Shown here: positions 8,345-17,800 of the stretch, one piece after another
Numbering within the stretch: position 1 is the first letter of the stretch
How the letters are laid out: every line of letters starts with the position of its first letter
Source of the DNA: Arthrobacter sp. CAN_C5
GTDB lineage: Bacteria; Actinomycetota; Actinomycetes; Actinomycetales; Micrococcaceae
DNA length: 64,000 nt
Direction: 5' to 3'
Assembly (NCBI RefSeq): GCF_017875735.1
Contig: NZ_JAGGMZ010000001.1
Location: forward strand, 2,604,001-2,668,000
Notes under the pieces: model-generated
The model's database searches: none
What the model saw: the letters and a program-made list of their open reading frames with translations, nothing else
Told to the model about the DNA's origin: nothing
Translations under genes and position numbers: made by a program

Positions 8345-8790
8345 CGGCTGCGCACCAAGAGCCACAGTGCACATGCGAACATGGGGGCGGATACAAGCAG
8401 GGCTACCAAGAGCGCGACACCAAAATGAGCTGGGGATTCAACATCGTTTCTCAGCCATTGCACTGCGAGTGAAGCACCGATTGCACCCCACAGAGCTGCA
8501 AGGGATTCTATTGTCCTGTAGTGGCGCGGACGCACTGTTCTGACACGAGAATGAACGACGCTGAGCAGAACCCCCAGCAGCAGCCATCCCCCGATGACTA
8601 TCAGCCCATAGGTCTCGACCCAGAGATCCGTTCCAAACTGGAACATCAGCAGGACATAGACTGCAATCGACGTTGCCCACGCGGCCACGAGCATCCCATC
8701 TCGCCGGCTGGATACCCGTTTGAAAGCTACCTGGCCTCGAACAGCCGATCGAATTGGAACACTGTCGCCGCGAAGCTCGTCCTTATCCAT
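8341..8790 (-). CDS. Membrane protein co-transcribed with a winged-helix regulator
   Basis: A 149-residue protein with four hydrophobic segments (about residues 30-50, 58-77, 93-112 and 122-145) after a hydrophilic N-terminus. No family is recognised. Its stop codon overlaps the regulator's GTG start as GTGA, so the two are translationally coupled. The segment upstream of the start contains TATTGA and TCAATA arms separated by 15 bases, a possible weak operator. Confidence 0.6.
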   Translation of the reverse strand: MDKDELRGDSVPIRSAVRGQVAFKRVSSRRDGMLVAAWATSIAVYVLLMFQFGTDLWVETYGLIVIGGWLLLGVLLSVVHSRVRTVRPRHYRTIESLAALWGAIGASLAVQWLRNDVESPAHFGVALLVALLVSAPMFACALWLLVRSR

Positions 8791-8947
8791 GTTTCCAACC
8801 TATTGATCAGTTAACGAATCGTCAATAAACTTAGTGCAAATGAAGACTTCACTAGAAGGCACTATCAGAATTTTCGTCGAACGTCTGCCCAATTAGGTTC
8901 TCCGACCCGACACTTGAAAGGTGTCCGTAAGCCGGTGGCGAGCTCAA

Positions 8948-8961
8948 GCGGTCGTTGCAAC
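8948..8961. repeat. IS30 element left inverted repeat
   Basis: GCGGTCGTTGCAAC, a perfect inverted match to 10167-10180. Confidence 0.8.
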
Positions 8962-8978
8962 ACCCCTATTGATGTGAG

Positions 8979-10184
8979 GTGCTGCGTACGTTGTCGAAGA
9001 AGGAACGGATCGAGAATGAGGCGCGGTTTTGGGTGTTGATGGCGCAGGGCTCCACGTTGACGGCGGCGTGTGATGCTGTGGGTGTGAATCGACAAACTGG
9101 GCGACGTTGGCGGCAAGCAACCGGTGGGCGGATCCCGCGTGCCAAGCCGGAGCCGTCGGGTCGGTACCTGTGCCTGGAGGATCGGCTGCGGATTGCCGAC
9201 CTGCATCTGGCCGGGACCGGCGTGCGGGGGATCGCCCGAGAGGTGGGGCGGTCGGCCTCGACGGTCAGCCGTGAGCTGCACCGCAACGGCCCCGAACCGG
9301 GTCCGCGGGGGCGGGGGAAGTACGCTCCGTATGCTGCCCAGAAACGGGCCGAGCTCCGCGGACGCCGACCCAAGGCCAGCAAGTTTGATGACTTGGAACT
9401 GGCATCCTTAGTACAGGCCAAGTTGTGCGTGAAGTGGAGCCCCGAGCAGATCAGCGACCACCTCGCCGCGGCGTTCCCAGACCGAGCGGAGATGCAGGTG
9501 TGTCCCGAAACGATCTACCAGGCACTGTACGTCCAGGGCCGCGGTCATTTACGCGCTGACCTGCACCAACACCTGCGCACCGGCCGTGCCATGAGGCGTC
9601 CCAGACGCTCCACCGCTGCTAAGAGTTCGGGGAAGATCCCAGACATGATCCTGATCAGCGAACGGCCCGCCGAGGTCGCAGACCGCGCCGTCCCTGGCCA
9701 CTGGGAAGGGGATCTGGTGCTGGGCTCAAACTGCCGCTCGGCCATCGCCACCCTCGTGGAGCGCCAGACCCGGTTCACGATGCTCATCCACCTGCCCGAG
9801 GACCATGGCGCCATCGCGGTCCGTGACGGTCTCCTGGCGGCCATCAAGACCCTCCCAGCACACCTGGCTAAGTCGCTGACCTGGGACCAGGGCACCGAGC
9901 TGGCCCAGCACCGCCAGATCACCATGGCCACGAAAATGGCCATCTACTTTTGCGACCCTCATTCACCGTGGCAGCGGGGCTCCAATGAGAACACGAACGG
10001 GTTGCTGCGCCAGTATTTCCCCAAAGGCACAGACCTGTCCGTGCACTCACCCCAGCGGCTGCTCGAAGTCGCTACCGAACTCAACGACCGGCCCCGCAAA
10101 ACACTCGGCGGGATCACCCCCGCACAAGCCATGGAACGACTACTATTCGAACCAGGCAAACCCATCGTTGCAACGACCGCCTAA
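8979..10184 (+). CDS. IS30-family transposase
   Basis: A 401-residue transposase. An N-terminal HTH_38 region holds RIADLHLAGTGVRGIAREVGRSASTVSRELHRNG (read in two adjoining parts around residues 69-104), followed by an rve-type catalytic core. The DDE residues are visible in WEGDLV, TWDQGTEL and NENTNGLLRQYFPKGTD, the last being the IS30 signature. It starts at GTG 8979; TTG 8991 is the alternative, and the Shine-Dalgarno is weak. The ending IVATTA is encoded inside the right inverted repeat. Confidence 0.95.
   Translation: MLRTLSKKERIENEARFWVLMAQGSTLTAACDAVGVNRQTGRRWRQATGGRIPRAKPEPSGRYLCLEDRLRIADLHLAGTGVRGIAREVGRSASTVSRELHRNGPEPGPRGRGKYAPYAAQKRAELRGRRPKASKFDDLELASLVQAKLCVKWSPEQISDHLAAAFPDRAEMQVCPETIYQALYVQGRGHLRADLHQHLRTGRAMRRPRRSTAAKSSGKIPDMILISERPAEVADRAVPGHWEGDLVLGSNCRSAIATLVERQTRFTMLIHLPEDHGAIAVRDGLLAAIKTLPAHLAKSLTWDQGTELAQHRQITMATKMAIYFCDPHSPWQRGSNENTNGLLRQYFPKGTDLSVHSPQRLLEVATELNDRPRKTLGGITPAQAMERLLFEPGKPIVATTA
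10167..10180. repeat. IS30 element right inverted repeat
   Basis: GTTGCAACGACCGC, the complement of 8948-8961. It lies within the last codons of the transposase. Confidence 0.8.
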
Positions 10185-10422
10185 ATTCGCCGGTCCTTCA
10201 CCGCGACACCTTCTCACCGCTCCCCCGGAAGTCAAAATCCCATATGTGCGACTGTTAGCCGTGGGTGGCGTTTTATCACAGCTTTGGTTGGCGGTTCAGC
10301 TGATATCCGATTGCGAGGAGGGTTGAGAGCGCGGCTTCCACGATGTCGGCGGTGACGGAGCACCGTTAGCTGCTGTGGGCACCGATGGCAGGGCTGGGGC
10401 TGTGGTCCGTACACTCCTACCC

Positions 10423-11562
10423 ATGGATGCATTTGACGTGGGACGGATTGTGGCTGGACTGGCGTTGCTGGTGCTGGGTGGGGAATTCCTGGTACGGGGG
10501 GCCTCAGCGATGGCGCGACGCGTGGGAATCTCCTCGCTGGTGGTTGGGCTCACCGTGGTCTCGGCGGCCACATCTGCACCGGAGCTGGCCGTGACCATCG
10601 GTGCTGTCATGCGCGACGAACCCGGGCTTGCTGTGGGCAACGTGGTCGGCAGCAACATCGTCAATGTCCTGCTCATCCTGGGGCTTTCCGCACTGGTTGT
10701 TCCGCTTGCTGTGAAGCAGCGGTTGGTGCGCTTTGACCTGCCCTTGATGGTCGGCCTATCAGTCGGTTTGTTCCTCGTGTCCTTGGACGGGCGGATCAGC
10801 GCGGTAGATGGGTTGGTCCTCTTCTGCGTCGTGGTCGTGCACACTGTGATGACCGTCGTCATCAGCCGGCGCGATGCAAAGATCCCCATGACGCCGGTCC
10901 TGGCCGGGGGGTCGAACACCGCCGATCCGTCCCGGGGAAAAGAAGCAGCGCCTGCCGACTCTTTCGGCAGATCGCTACTGCTGGTGCTGTTGGGGGTCGC
11001 CTTACTGGTGGCCGGTGCCACGCTGCTCGTGGAAGGCGCGGTGAGCATTGCCGCCACACTGGGCGTGAGCAGCCTCGTGGTCGGTCTGACTGTGGTGGCA
11101 GTCGGGACGTCGTTGCCCGAACTGGCGACATCCATCATTGCGGTGCGTCGCGGTGAACGTGACCTGGCCGTAGGCAACGTAGTCGGCAGCAACATCTTCA
11201 ACATTGGGGTGGTGCTTGGTCTGCCTGCACTGATTTCGCTTGAGGGTATTCCCGTATCCGCTGCTGCAGTGGCCTTCGATATGCCGGTGTTGCTGGCGGC
11301 CGCGGTGGCCCTGCTGCCTGTCGCGTTCACCGGTTTCGCAATCGCGCGTTGGGAGGGCATCCTGTTCGTGGGCCTATACCTGGCTTACACCGGATATGTC
11401 ATTCTGACCGCCACCGCACACGATGCGCTGGAAGGGTTCACTGCAGCCATGGCCTGGTTCGTGCTGCCATTGATCGCGATGACCCTCATCTCCTTTACAG
11501 CCTATGAAATCGGGCTCCACAAAGGACGCCAAAACCCGGACCAGACCAAGAGCTCGCCCTAG
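10423..11562 (+). CDS. Calcium/sodium antiporter of the CaCA family (YrbG-like)
   Basis: A 379-residue membrane transporter with two homologous halves of about five helices each. The alpha repeats are clear: SAATSAPELAV (47-57) with GNVVGSN at 72-78, and VAVGTSLPELATS with GNVVGSN at 251-257. The halves are joined by a hydrophilic loop around residues 150-183. It exchanges cations (typically Ca2+ for Na+ or H+) across the cytoplasmic membrane. The ATG at 10423 starts MDAFDVGRIVAG; a frame reaches back to 10375 but adds no membrane segment, and no clear Shine-Dalgarno is visible. Confidence 0.92.
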   Translation: MDAFDVGRIVAGLALLVLGGEFLVRGASAMARRVGISSLVVGLTVVSAATSAPELAVTIGAVMRDEPGLAVGNVVGSNIVNVLLILGLSALVVPLAVKQRLVRFDLPLMVGLSVGLFLVSLDGRISAVDGLVLFCVVVVHTVMTVVISRRDAKIPMTPVLAGGSNTADPSRGKEAAPADSFGRSLLLVLLGVALLVAGATLLVEGAVSIAATLGVSSLVVGLTVVAVGTSLPELATSIIAVRRGERDLAVGNVVGSNIFNIGVVLGLPALISLEGIPVSAAAVAFDMPVLLAAAVALLPVAFTGFAIARWEGILFVGLYLAYTGYVILTATAHDALEGFTAAMAWFVLPLIAMTLISFTAYEIGLHKGRQNPDQTKSSP

Positions 11563-11707
11563 TCCATGTCCTTGGTCCCGCCGGACCAACGAGGCGGACG
11601 CCCCACCGAAGCAGCGGCAAGAATACCGCTGGGTGTGCTTGCCTCCGGGCCTAATCCGCTTGCTAGCCTTTCCCATCCGGAGATGAACCGACAGAGGGAC
11701 CCATGCT

Positions 11708-11845
11708 ATTGCCTGCTCTGTGGCAAGCCGGATCGATAGGTGGAGCGCACGGGGGCGACCGCGATGAATAGAGGTGCTACTACTGCTACTACGGGTTTGC
11801 CAACTAGCGCTGTGCCGGTCACATCACCTCGCGTAGAAGGCGAAG
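11708..11845 (-). pseudogene. Truncated, diverged copy of the 2175-2624 membrane protein gene
   Basis: This stretch aligns with 2211-2358 along its whole length. Shared runs include GGTGCTACTACTGCTAC, and most positions agree by eye. It has lost one base in GGAATCG and about ten bases near the right end, so the frame is broken. The copy stops abruptly at 11845, where an IS3-like end begins (TGAACCG), so an insertion probably removed the rest of the gene. Confidence 0.8.
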
Positions 11846-12088
11846 TGAACCGTCCCGGATTTGATGCCGCTGTCTTCTCGTGCAGTTCGCATGACGGTGG
11901 ATCGGTTGTCCGACTATCCCTCTGTTTATACAGCCTGTAAGGCGCTGGCGCCGAAGCTGGGAGTCGGTGCTGAATCGCTGCGCCGTTGGGTGGTCCAGGC
12001 CCAGATCAATGCCGGCGAAAAGACCGGCCCAAACTGGGCGTGGAAGACACACCTGCCACGCGCCCCGGATAGACGGTATCGCCCGTGA
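11846..12088 (+). pseudogene. IS3-family OrfA remnant with possible left IS end
   Basis: The segment opens with TGAACCGTCCCGG, which resembles the terminal repeat of several actinobacterial IS3 elements (recalled, not checked). Frame 11861 then reads RAVRM, SDYPSVYTACKALAPK, LGVGAESLRRWV and QAQINAGEKTGPN, the standard OrfA helix-turn-helix of the IS3 family. The first part of OrfA is missing, similarity ends at about 12030 and no OrfB is present, so this is a dead fragment. It is not derived from the intact element at 4086-5347, whose OrfA is of a different subgroup. Confidence 0.8.
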
Positions 12089-12188
12089 AAAGTATGGCGA
12101 TTCATGGGTCAAGAAACGTGATCGACGCTTCCTGGTGACCAGGGAAGGGACCAGCAGCTCGCGACCGCCCAGGTCCACGGTGGCAACC

Positions 12189-12593
12189 CTACGGCTGTGG
12201 ATCGATCCGCTGTCCAAACCTTGGCGGCTCGATCATCGGATCGTCTGCTTTGAGGCGGCCCAGCGGTTCCTCCCCTCGCAGACGCTGACTCAGCTCATCC
12301 CTTGAGGGCCCACGCAAGGCCGCGCCGCCCGGGACCTGGGATCCGGAGTCTGGATCGGCGTCGTCGTCGTTGGCGTCGTGCGAGGGAAGGAAAATGGTGA
12401 ACAGGAACGCAATCGCGAAGGCCACCAGTCCTGCACGCCACCCCACGTCGCTGCGCAGGACGTTGTCCGTCCCACCCGAGGTCACCACAGCCGCGATGAT
12501 TCCCACGAAAAGTCCAACACCGGCACCGAGAGCTAGACCCCGCCCGACCCGGAGCAGAAGGCGACGAAAAATGTCGTGATGCTCAAATTTCAT
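12189..12593 (-). CDS. Small membrane protein of unknown function
   Basis: A 134-residue protein with two hydrophobic segments (about residues 17-38 and 51-69) and a long acidic, Pro/Arg-rich cytoplasmic tail. The ATG at 12593 follows GGAGAAG with about eight bases spacing, which supports it as a real gene. No family is recognised. It lies downstream of nothing on its own strand that would suggest an operon partner except the MDR gene 49 bases upstream. Confidence 0.6.
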   Translation of the reverse strand: MKFEHHDIFRRLLLRVGRGLALGAGVGLFVGIIAAVVTSGGTDNVLRSDVGWRAGLVAFAIAFLFTIFLPSHDANDDDADPDSGSQVPGGAALRGPSRDELSQRLRGEEPLGRLKADDPMIEPPRFGQRIDPQP

Positions 12594-12642
12594 ATCCCAC
12601 TTCTCCGGTGGATCGAGGGGCCGTCAGGTGGACGCACGGGAC

Positions 12643-13665
12643 CTAGACGGTCTCGTCCGCAACCCGAATGAGGACCTTGCCGGTCACGCCGCTTTCAACG
12701 GCGTCGTGCGCGGCAGCCGTCTCCTCCAGAGGGAACCAGTGCAGCGGAAGTCCGGCGGACTCCCCCACGGGCAGAGCGCCAGCGCGCAATGCAGCGGTAA
12801 TGTCCTCAGCAGCAGCCTGCAGCGGCTCGGCCCCCACTGTGTAGAGGAGCAGACCCTGCCAGCGGACGTTCTTCGCAAAACTAGCGATGATCGGGGCCGT
12901 GAACTCGTCCCCGTTGTTGTTCGCGTAGTAGGCAATGCTGCCATGGTTGGCCAGCACCTCGACGTCGAGCGCTGCGTTCTGGGCTGGCGCCACCTCGACC
13001 ACGTGGTGGACGCCGTCGGGAGCGATCTCGCGGATCCGCTCAGCGAGGGAGTCATCGGGATACCGGACCACGTGGTGGGCACCCGCCACTCGGGCCAGTT
13101 CAGCCTTCGCGTCGCTGCTCACCGTCGCGATCACGGTGGCGCCTGCCCAGACAGCGAGCTGGATCGCGGCATGTCCGACGGCCCCCGCTCCGCCCTGCAC
13201 CAGAACCACCCGGCCGCTCAGCGCGTCTGGTCCCAGACGGGCCGGCCCCTGTTCGTGGACGGTGAGTGCACGGTGCGCCGTCATCGCCGGAACGCCAAGG
13301 CTGGCGGCCACGTCAAAGTCGATACCCTCAGGAAGCGTCACCACCCGGTCAGCGGGAAGTACGGTGAACTCCTGCGCGGTTCCCGTGGGACGGCCATGCG
13401 CAGCCAGATACAGCCAGGCCCTGTCCCCGACTGCCAGACCCGTGACGCCGTCGCCGAGCGACTCGATCACGCCGGCGCCGTCCTGGTTGGGGACCACCTC
13501 GTCAAAGGCGAGCTCCCCTTCGGAGCGGGCCTTCCAATCGGTGGGATTGACGCCGGAGGCGACAACGCGAACCCGGACTTCACCGGGGCCGGGAGCGGCT
13601 GCTTCACGCTCTACGAGGGCCAGGACTGAAGATGCTCCGGTTCCGGAGTAAACGATTGCTTTCAT
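12643..13665 (-). CDS. Zinc-independent MDR / quinone-reductase-like NADPH oxidoreductase
   Basis: A 340-residue medium-chain dehydrogenase/reductase starting MKAIVYSGTGASSVL. It has the quinone-reductase-like N-terminal GroES fold (VASGVNPTDWKAR, NQDGAGVIESLGDGV) and a Rossmann domain with VVLVQGGAGAVGHAAIQLA near residues 150-170. The structural-zinc cysteines of alcohol dehydrogenases are absent, which fits NADPH:quinone reductase (zeta-crystallin-like) enzymes. An open frame extends upstream to 14157, but that part is a shadow of the next gene. The start at 13665 is the family N-terminus. Confidence 0.9.
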   Translation of the reverse strand: MKAIVYSGTGASSVLALVEREAAAPGPGEVRVRVVASGVNPTDWKARSEGELAFDEVVPNQDGAGVIESLGDGVTGLAVGDRAWLYLAAHGRPTGTAQEFTVLPADRVVTLPEGIDFDVAASLGVPAMTAHRALTVHEQGPARLGPDALSGRVVLVQGGAGAVGHAAIQLAVWAGATVIATVSSDAKAELARVAGAHHVVRYPDDSLAERIREIAPDGVHHVVEVAPAQNAALDVEVLANHGSIAYYANNNGDEFTAPIIASFAKNVRWQGLLLYTVGAEPLQAAAEDITAALRAGALPVGESAGLPLHWFPLEETAAAHDAVESGVTGKVLIRVADETV

Positions 13666-13724
13666 ACTCAGGCCAACGGGCTGTGTCAGCGCCCTATTCC
13701 CTGCGGACCGCGGACCTGATGTAG

Positions 13725-13749
13725 GCACCTGGTCCCGGGGACCAGGTGC
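13725..13749 (-). terminator. Perfect hairpin after the 13749-14261 gene
   Basis: GCACCTGGTCCC and its exact complement are separated by a single G, giving a 12-base inverted repeat that begins at the stop codon of the upstream minus-strand gene. No clear U-tract follows, so termination strength is uncertain. Confidence 0.6.
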
Positions 13750-14261
13750 TAGGCGCGGCGTTTGCCCCAGGCCAAATCGATCAGGGCGGAAATGAACACG
13801 ACAAGTGCCGCAGCTGCCGGCCAGATGGCGGCCGCACCCAGTGAATGCAGGACAAAGTCCGGTTCCGCACCAAACATCATGCCCAGCCATTGGCCGACGA
13901 CGACGGCGAGCACCGACCCCACCAGTGATCCGCCCACCGCCGCACCAATCCGCTCCCAGGCCCCAGGCAGATCCATCCGTTGCACCAGGAGCCAGCCCAC
14001 CACGATACCGACGACCAGCTGGAGCCCTGCAAGGGTGAGGTCGCCCACCAGAGCTGCTTCCTCGGGCCCCGGGTCGCCGTAGAGGCCACCCCCGGGTGCG
14101 GCAAACCACCACGCCACGCCCATCAGCAACCCGAGACCGGCCATGGCGCAGGCCCACCAGACAAGCGACGTCGGCGGAACGCCGGTGTCCTTGGCGGCCA
14201 CGGTGTACACGGGGGGTGGGTAGCTGCCGGGGTGCTCGGCGTCGGGGCTGGTGGGGCGCAT
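13749..14261 (-). CDS. Membrane protein of unknown function
   Basis: A 170-residue protein with a Pro-rich hydrophilic N-terminus (about 30 residues) and four membrane segments (about 33-54, 73-95, 105-129 and 138-162), ending in basic KRRA. The layout resembles actinobacterial DUF2567-like proteins, but I am not sure of the family. The ATG at 14261 lacks a clear Shine-Dalgarno. It is divergent from the flavin reductase gene. Confidence 0.65.
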   Translation of the reverse strand: MRPTSPDAEHPGSYPPPVYTVAAKDTGVPPTSLVWWACAMAGLGLLMGVAWWFAAPGGGLYGDPGPEEAALVGDLTLAGLQLVVGIVVGWLLVQRMDLPGAWERIGAAVGGSLVGSVLAVVVGQWLGMMFGAEPDFVLHSLGAAAIWPAAAALVVFISALIDLAWGKRRA

Positions 14262-14316
14262 GACTTATACATTAACAAAGTTATCCGGCACCAGGACCTC
14301 ACCTAGGGTGGGGTGC

Positions 14317-14835
14317 GTGAATCAACAAGCTCCCGCCGACCAGCCAGGCCTCGACCCGGCAGCAGCCTTCCGTGACTCTTTCCGCCGCCATCCGGCGGGA
14401 GTCACGATCATCACCGCTGTCTATGAGGGTAAACCGTTTGGGTTCACCGCAACCTCGGTATCTTCCCTCTCCGCCGACCCGCCACGGTTCACCTTCAACA
14501 TGGCCCGCACCTCGTCGTCCTGGCCCGCCGTCGCCAATACCAGCTACATCGGGGTCCACATGCTGGGGCTCGCCAACCGTGAGCTCGCGGACCGGTTTGC
14601 GCGCAGCCGTGACCGTTTCGACGGCGACCATTGGAAGCCGGGCCCGCACGGCGTGCCGGTGCTGGAGAACGTGGCGGCGCACCTGATCGGCCGGATCAGC
14701 ATGCGATTGTCCTTCGAGAACAACGCGGTGGTGGTGGCGGAGGTTACGTCAGGCGAAGTGGGTGAGCCTGGCGTCCCGCTGCTCTACCACGGCGGAGCGT
14801 ACGGCCAGCCGGCCGCGCTTGACTACGAGATCTAG
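14317..14835 (+). CDS. Flavin reductase domain protein (FMN-binding)
   Basis: A 172-residue flavin reductase-like protein. DSFRRHPAGVTIITA, PFGFTATSVSSLSADPPRFTFN and SSWPAV are the hallmark FMN-binding segments, and HGGAYGQPA is near the end. Such proteins reduce FMN with NAD(P)H and feed a partner monooxygenase, or act as stand-alone flavoproteins; no monooxygenase is adjacent. The GTG at 14317 follows AGGGTGGGG; the frame upstream to 14251 has no better start. It converges on dnaE with a 10-base gap that includes an 8-base inverted repeat (14840-14847 / 14860-14867). Confidence 0.9.
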   Translation: MNQQAPADQPGLDPAAAFRDSFRRHPAGVTIITAVYEGKPFGFTATSVSSLSADPPRFTFNMARTSSSWPAVANTSYIGVHMLGLANRELADRFARSRDRFDGDHWKPGPHGVPVLENVAAHLIGRISMRLSFENNAVVVAEVTSGEVGEPGVPLLYHGGAYGQPAALDYEI

Positions 14836-14845
14836 CGCCGCCCGC

Positions 14846-17800
14846 CTATACGTCCAGGCAGGCGGGCCCCAGCAGCACCTTCAAGTCGCCGAAGAGTGAC
14901 GACGTCGGATTGACCCGCAGCTCGACGCCGAGCCTCATCACCTCGACCTTGCGGTTGCTGTTCAGCCGGATCTGAACCTCGCTGGTGCCCGGATGGGTCC
15001 GGAGCACGTCCCGGAGCGCGACGACGGCGGTTTCGGTGGCCTTGTGGTGCGCCATCGAGATGACCACCGGCCCGGAGTGGCCCTCACTGAGGTCCGGGAC
15101 GCTGAGCTCCTGCGCGTTCAACGTGACGGCGCCGTCGTCGCGCCGTTGCAGCCGGCCCCGGACGACGACGATCAGATCCTCGGCGAGGACACCGGCGATC
15201 GGACCGTACACCTGCCCGAAGAACATCACTTCCATCGACCCGGCGAGGTCCTCGATCTCGGCGCGGGCGTAGGCGTTGCCGCTGTTCTTCGCGATCCGCC
15301 GCTGCAGCGAGGTGATCATGCCCGCGATGGTGACCATGGAACCATCGGCGGGGCCTTCGTCGCTGATGATCGAGGTGATCGAGGAGTCGGCGTGCTGGCT
15401 CAGGATCTTGTCGAGGCCCTGTAGTGGGTGGTCGGAGACGTACAGGCCGAGCATGTCGCGTTCGAAGGAGAGCTTGTCCTTCTTCTCCCACTCCGGCAGG
15501 TCCGGCACCTCGACGGAGAGGCCTCCAACGGATCCGGGTTCGTCGAACGCGCTGAACAGGTCGAACTGGTTCGCTGCCTCGTTGCGCTTGAGGACAATCA
15601 CCGAGTCCACGGCTTCCTCGTGGATCATGGCGAGGGCCCTGCGGGGGTGCTTCAGCGAGTCGAACGACCCTGCCTTGATCAAGGATTCGATGGTCCGTTT
15701 GTTGCAGACCACCGCCGGGACCTTCTGCAGGAAGTCGCTGAAGGAGGTGAAGGCCCCCTTCTCGGTGCGGGCCCCGACCATGGCGCCCACCACGTTGGCG
15801 CCGACGTTGCGGATGGCCCCCATCCCGAAGCGGATGTCGGTGCCGACCGGGGTGAAGTTCACGCTCGACTCGTTGACGTCCGGCGGGAGGACGGTGATGC
15901 CCATCCGGCGGCACTCGTTGAGGTAGATCGCCAGCTTGTCCTTGTCATCGCCCACACTGGTCAGCAGCGCGGCCATGTACTCGGCCGGATGATGGGCCTT
16001 GAGGTAGGCCGTCCAGTAGGACACCAGCCCATAGGCGGCGGAGTGGGCCTTGTTGAACGCGTAGTCGGAGAACGGCAACAGGATGTCCCACAGCGTTTTG
16101 ATCGCCGCTTCGGAGTATCCGTTGTCTTTCATGCCGTTGGCGAAGCCCTCGTACTGCTTGTCCAGTTCCGACTTCTTCTTCTTGCCCATCGCGCGGCGGA
16201 GGATGTCGGCGCGGCCCAGGGAGTAGCCGGCGACCTTCTGGGCGATGGCCATTACCTGCTCCTGATACACGATCAGGCCGTAGGTGGTCCCCAGGATGTC
16301 GGCCAGGGGCTCCTCCAGTTCGGGGTGGATCGGGGTGACCTCCTGCGCGCCGGTCTTACGCAGCGCGTAGTTGGTATGCGAGTTCGCGCCCATGGGTCCC
16401 GGCCGGTACAGCGCGATGACCGCGGAGATGTCTTCGAAGTTGTCCGGACGCATCAGTTTCAGCAGGGCTCGCATCGGACCGCCGTCAAGCTGGAACACGC
16501 CCAGGGTGTCGCCGCGGGCCAGCAGTTCGTAGGAGCCCTGGTCCTCGAGGTCCAGGTCCTCCAGCACCAGGTCGATGTCCTTGTTGAGCTTGATGTTCTC
16601 CACCGCGTCGGTGATGATCGTCAGGTTCCGCAGGCCGAGGAAGTCCATTTTGATCAGTCCGAGGTTTTCACACGTCGGGTAGTCGAACTGCGTGATGATC
16701 TGACCGTCCTGGTCACGGCGCATCAGCGGGATGATGTCGATCAGCGGGTCGGAGGACATAATGACACCGGCGGCGTGGACACCCCACTGGCGCTTCAGGC
16801 CCTCCAGGCCCAGCGCGGTTTCGAAAACCTTCGCCGAGTCGGCGTCAGACTTTAGCAGCTCACGCAGCTCCTCGGCTTCGGAGTAGCGTTTCGAATTCTT
16901 GTCGTGCACATCGGTCAGGGCCAGTCCCTTGCCCATGACGTCCGGCGGCATGGCCTTGGTGAGCCGCTCCCCCATCGAGAACGGGTAACCCATCACCCGG
17001 GAGGAGTCCTTCATGGCCTGCTTGGCCTTGATGGTGCCGTAGGTGACGATCATGGCGACCCGCTCGTCGCCGTACTTCTCGGTGACGTACCGGATCACTT
17101 CGGACCGGCGCCGATCATCGAAGTCGACGTCAAAGTCGGGCATGGAGACGCGCTCCGGGTTCAGGAACCGCTCGAAGATCAGACCGTGCTGCAGCGGGTC
17201 GAGGTCGGTGATGCGCATCGCATAGGCGACCATCGACCCGGCGCCGGAGCCTCGGCCAGGGCCCACCCGGATTCCGTTGTCCTTAGCCCAGTTGATGAAG
17301 TCGGCGACCACCAGGAAGTAGCTGGGGAAGCCCATCTGGGTGATGACGCCGGTCTCGTACTCGGCCTGCTTGCGGACGGCGTCGGGGATGCCCGCCGGGT
17401 AGCGGTACTGCAGCCCGGTCTCGACCTCCTTAACGAACCAGGATTGCTCGCTTTCCCCCTCGGGAACGGGGAAACCGGGCATGTAGTTGGCTTTGGTGTT
17501 GAATTCGACGTCGCACCGCTCGGCGATGAGCAGGGTGTTGTCGCAGGCCTCGGGGTAGTCCCTGAAGATGGAGCGCATCTCTGCAGGCGATTTGAGGTAG
17601 AACTCGTCGGCGTCGAACTTGAACCGCTTGGGGTCCGCCATCGTGGACCCGGACTGCACGCAGAGCAGGGCCGCGTGGGCCTTAGCGTCCTCCGCATGCG
17701 TGTAGTGCAGGTCATTGGTGGCGACCATGGGCAGCCCGAGTTCCCTGGCGAGCTTGATCAGGTCCGACTGGACGGCGCGCTCAATGTCGAGGCCGTGGTC

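Larger units (their letters stand above)
8948..10180 (+). mobile_element. IS30-family insertion sequence
   Basis: One complete IS30-type transposase gene is bracketed by inverted copies of GCGGTCGTTGCAAC (8948-8961, and complement at 10167-10180). The ends may extend a few imperfect bases further out. The transposase coding region runs through the right repeat and stops 4 bases past it. No convincing target duplication is visible. Confidence 0.85.

Noticed and set aside
10296-11360. Minus-strand open frame of 354 codons opposite the antiporter
   Set aside because: Ser/Thr/Pro/Arg-rich antisense shadow of a membrane protein gene.
12628-13629. Plus-strand open frame of 333 codons opposite the MDR gene
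   Set aside because: Antisense shadow of the oxidoreductase; composition unlike the neighbouring genes.
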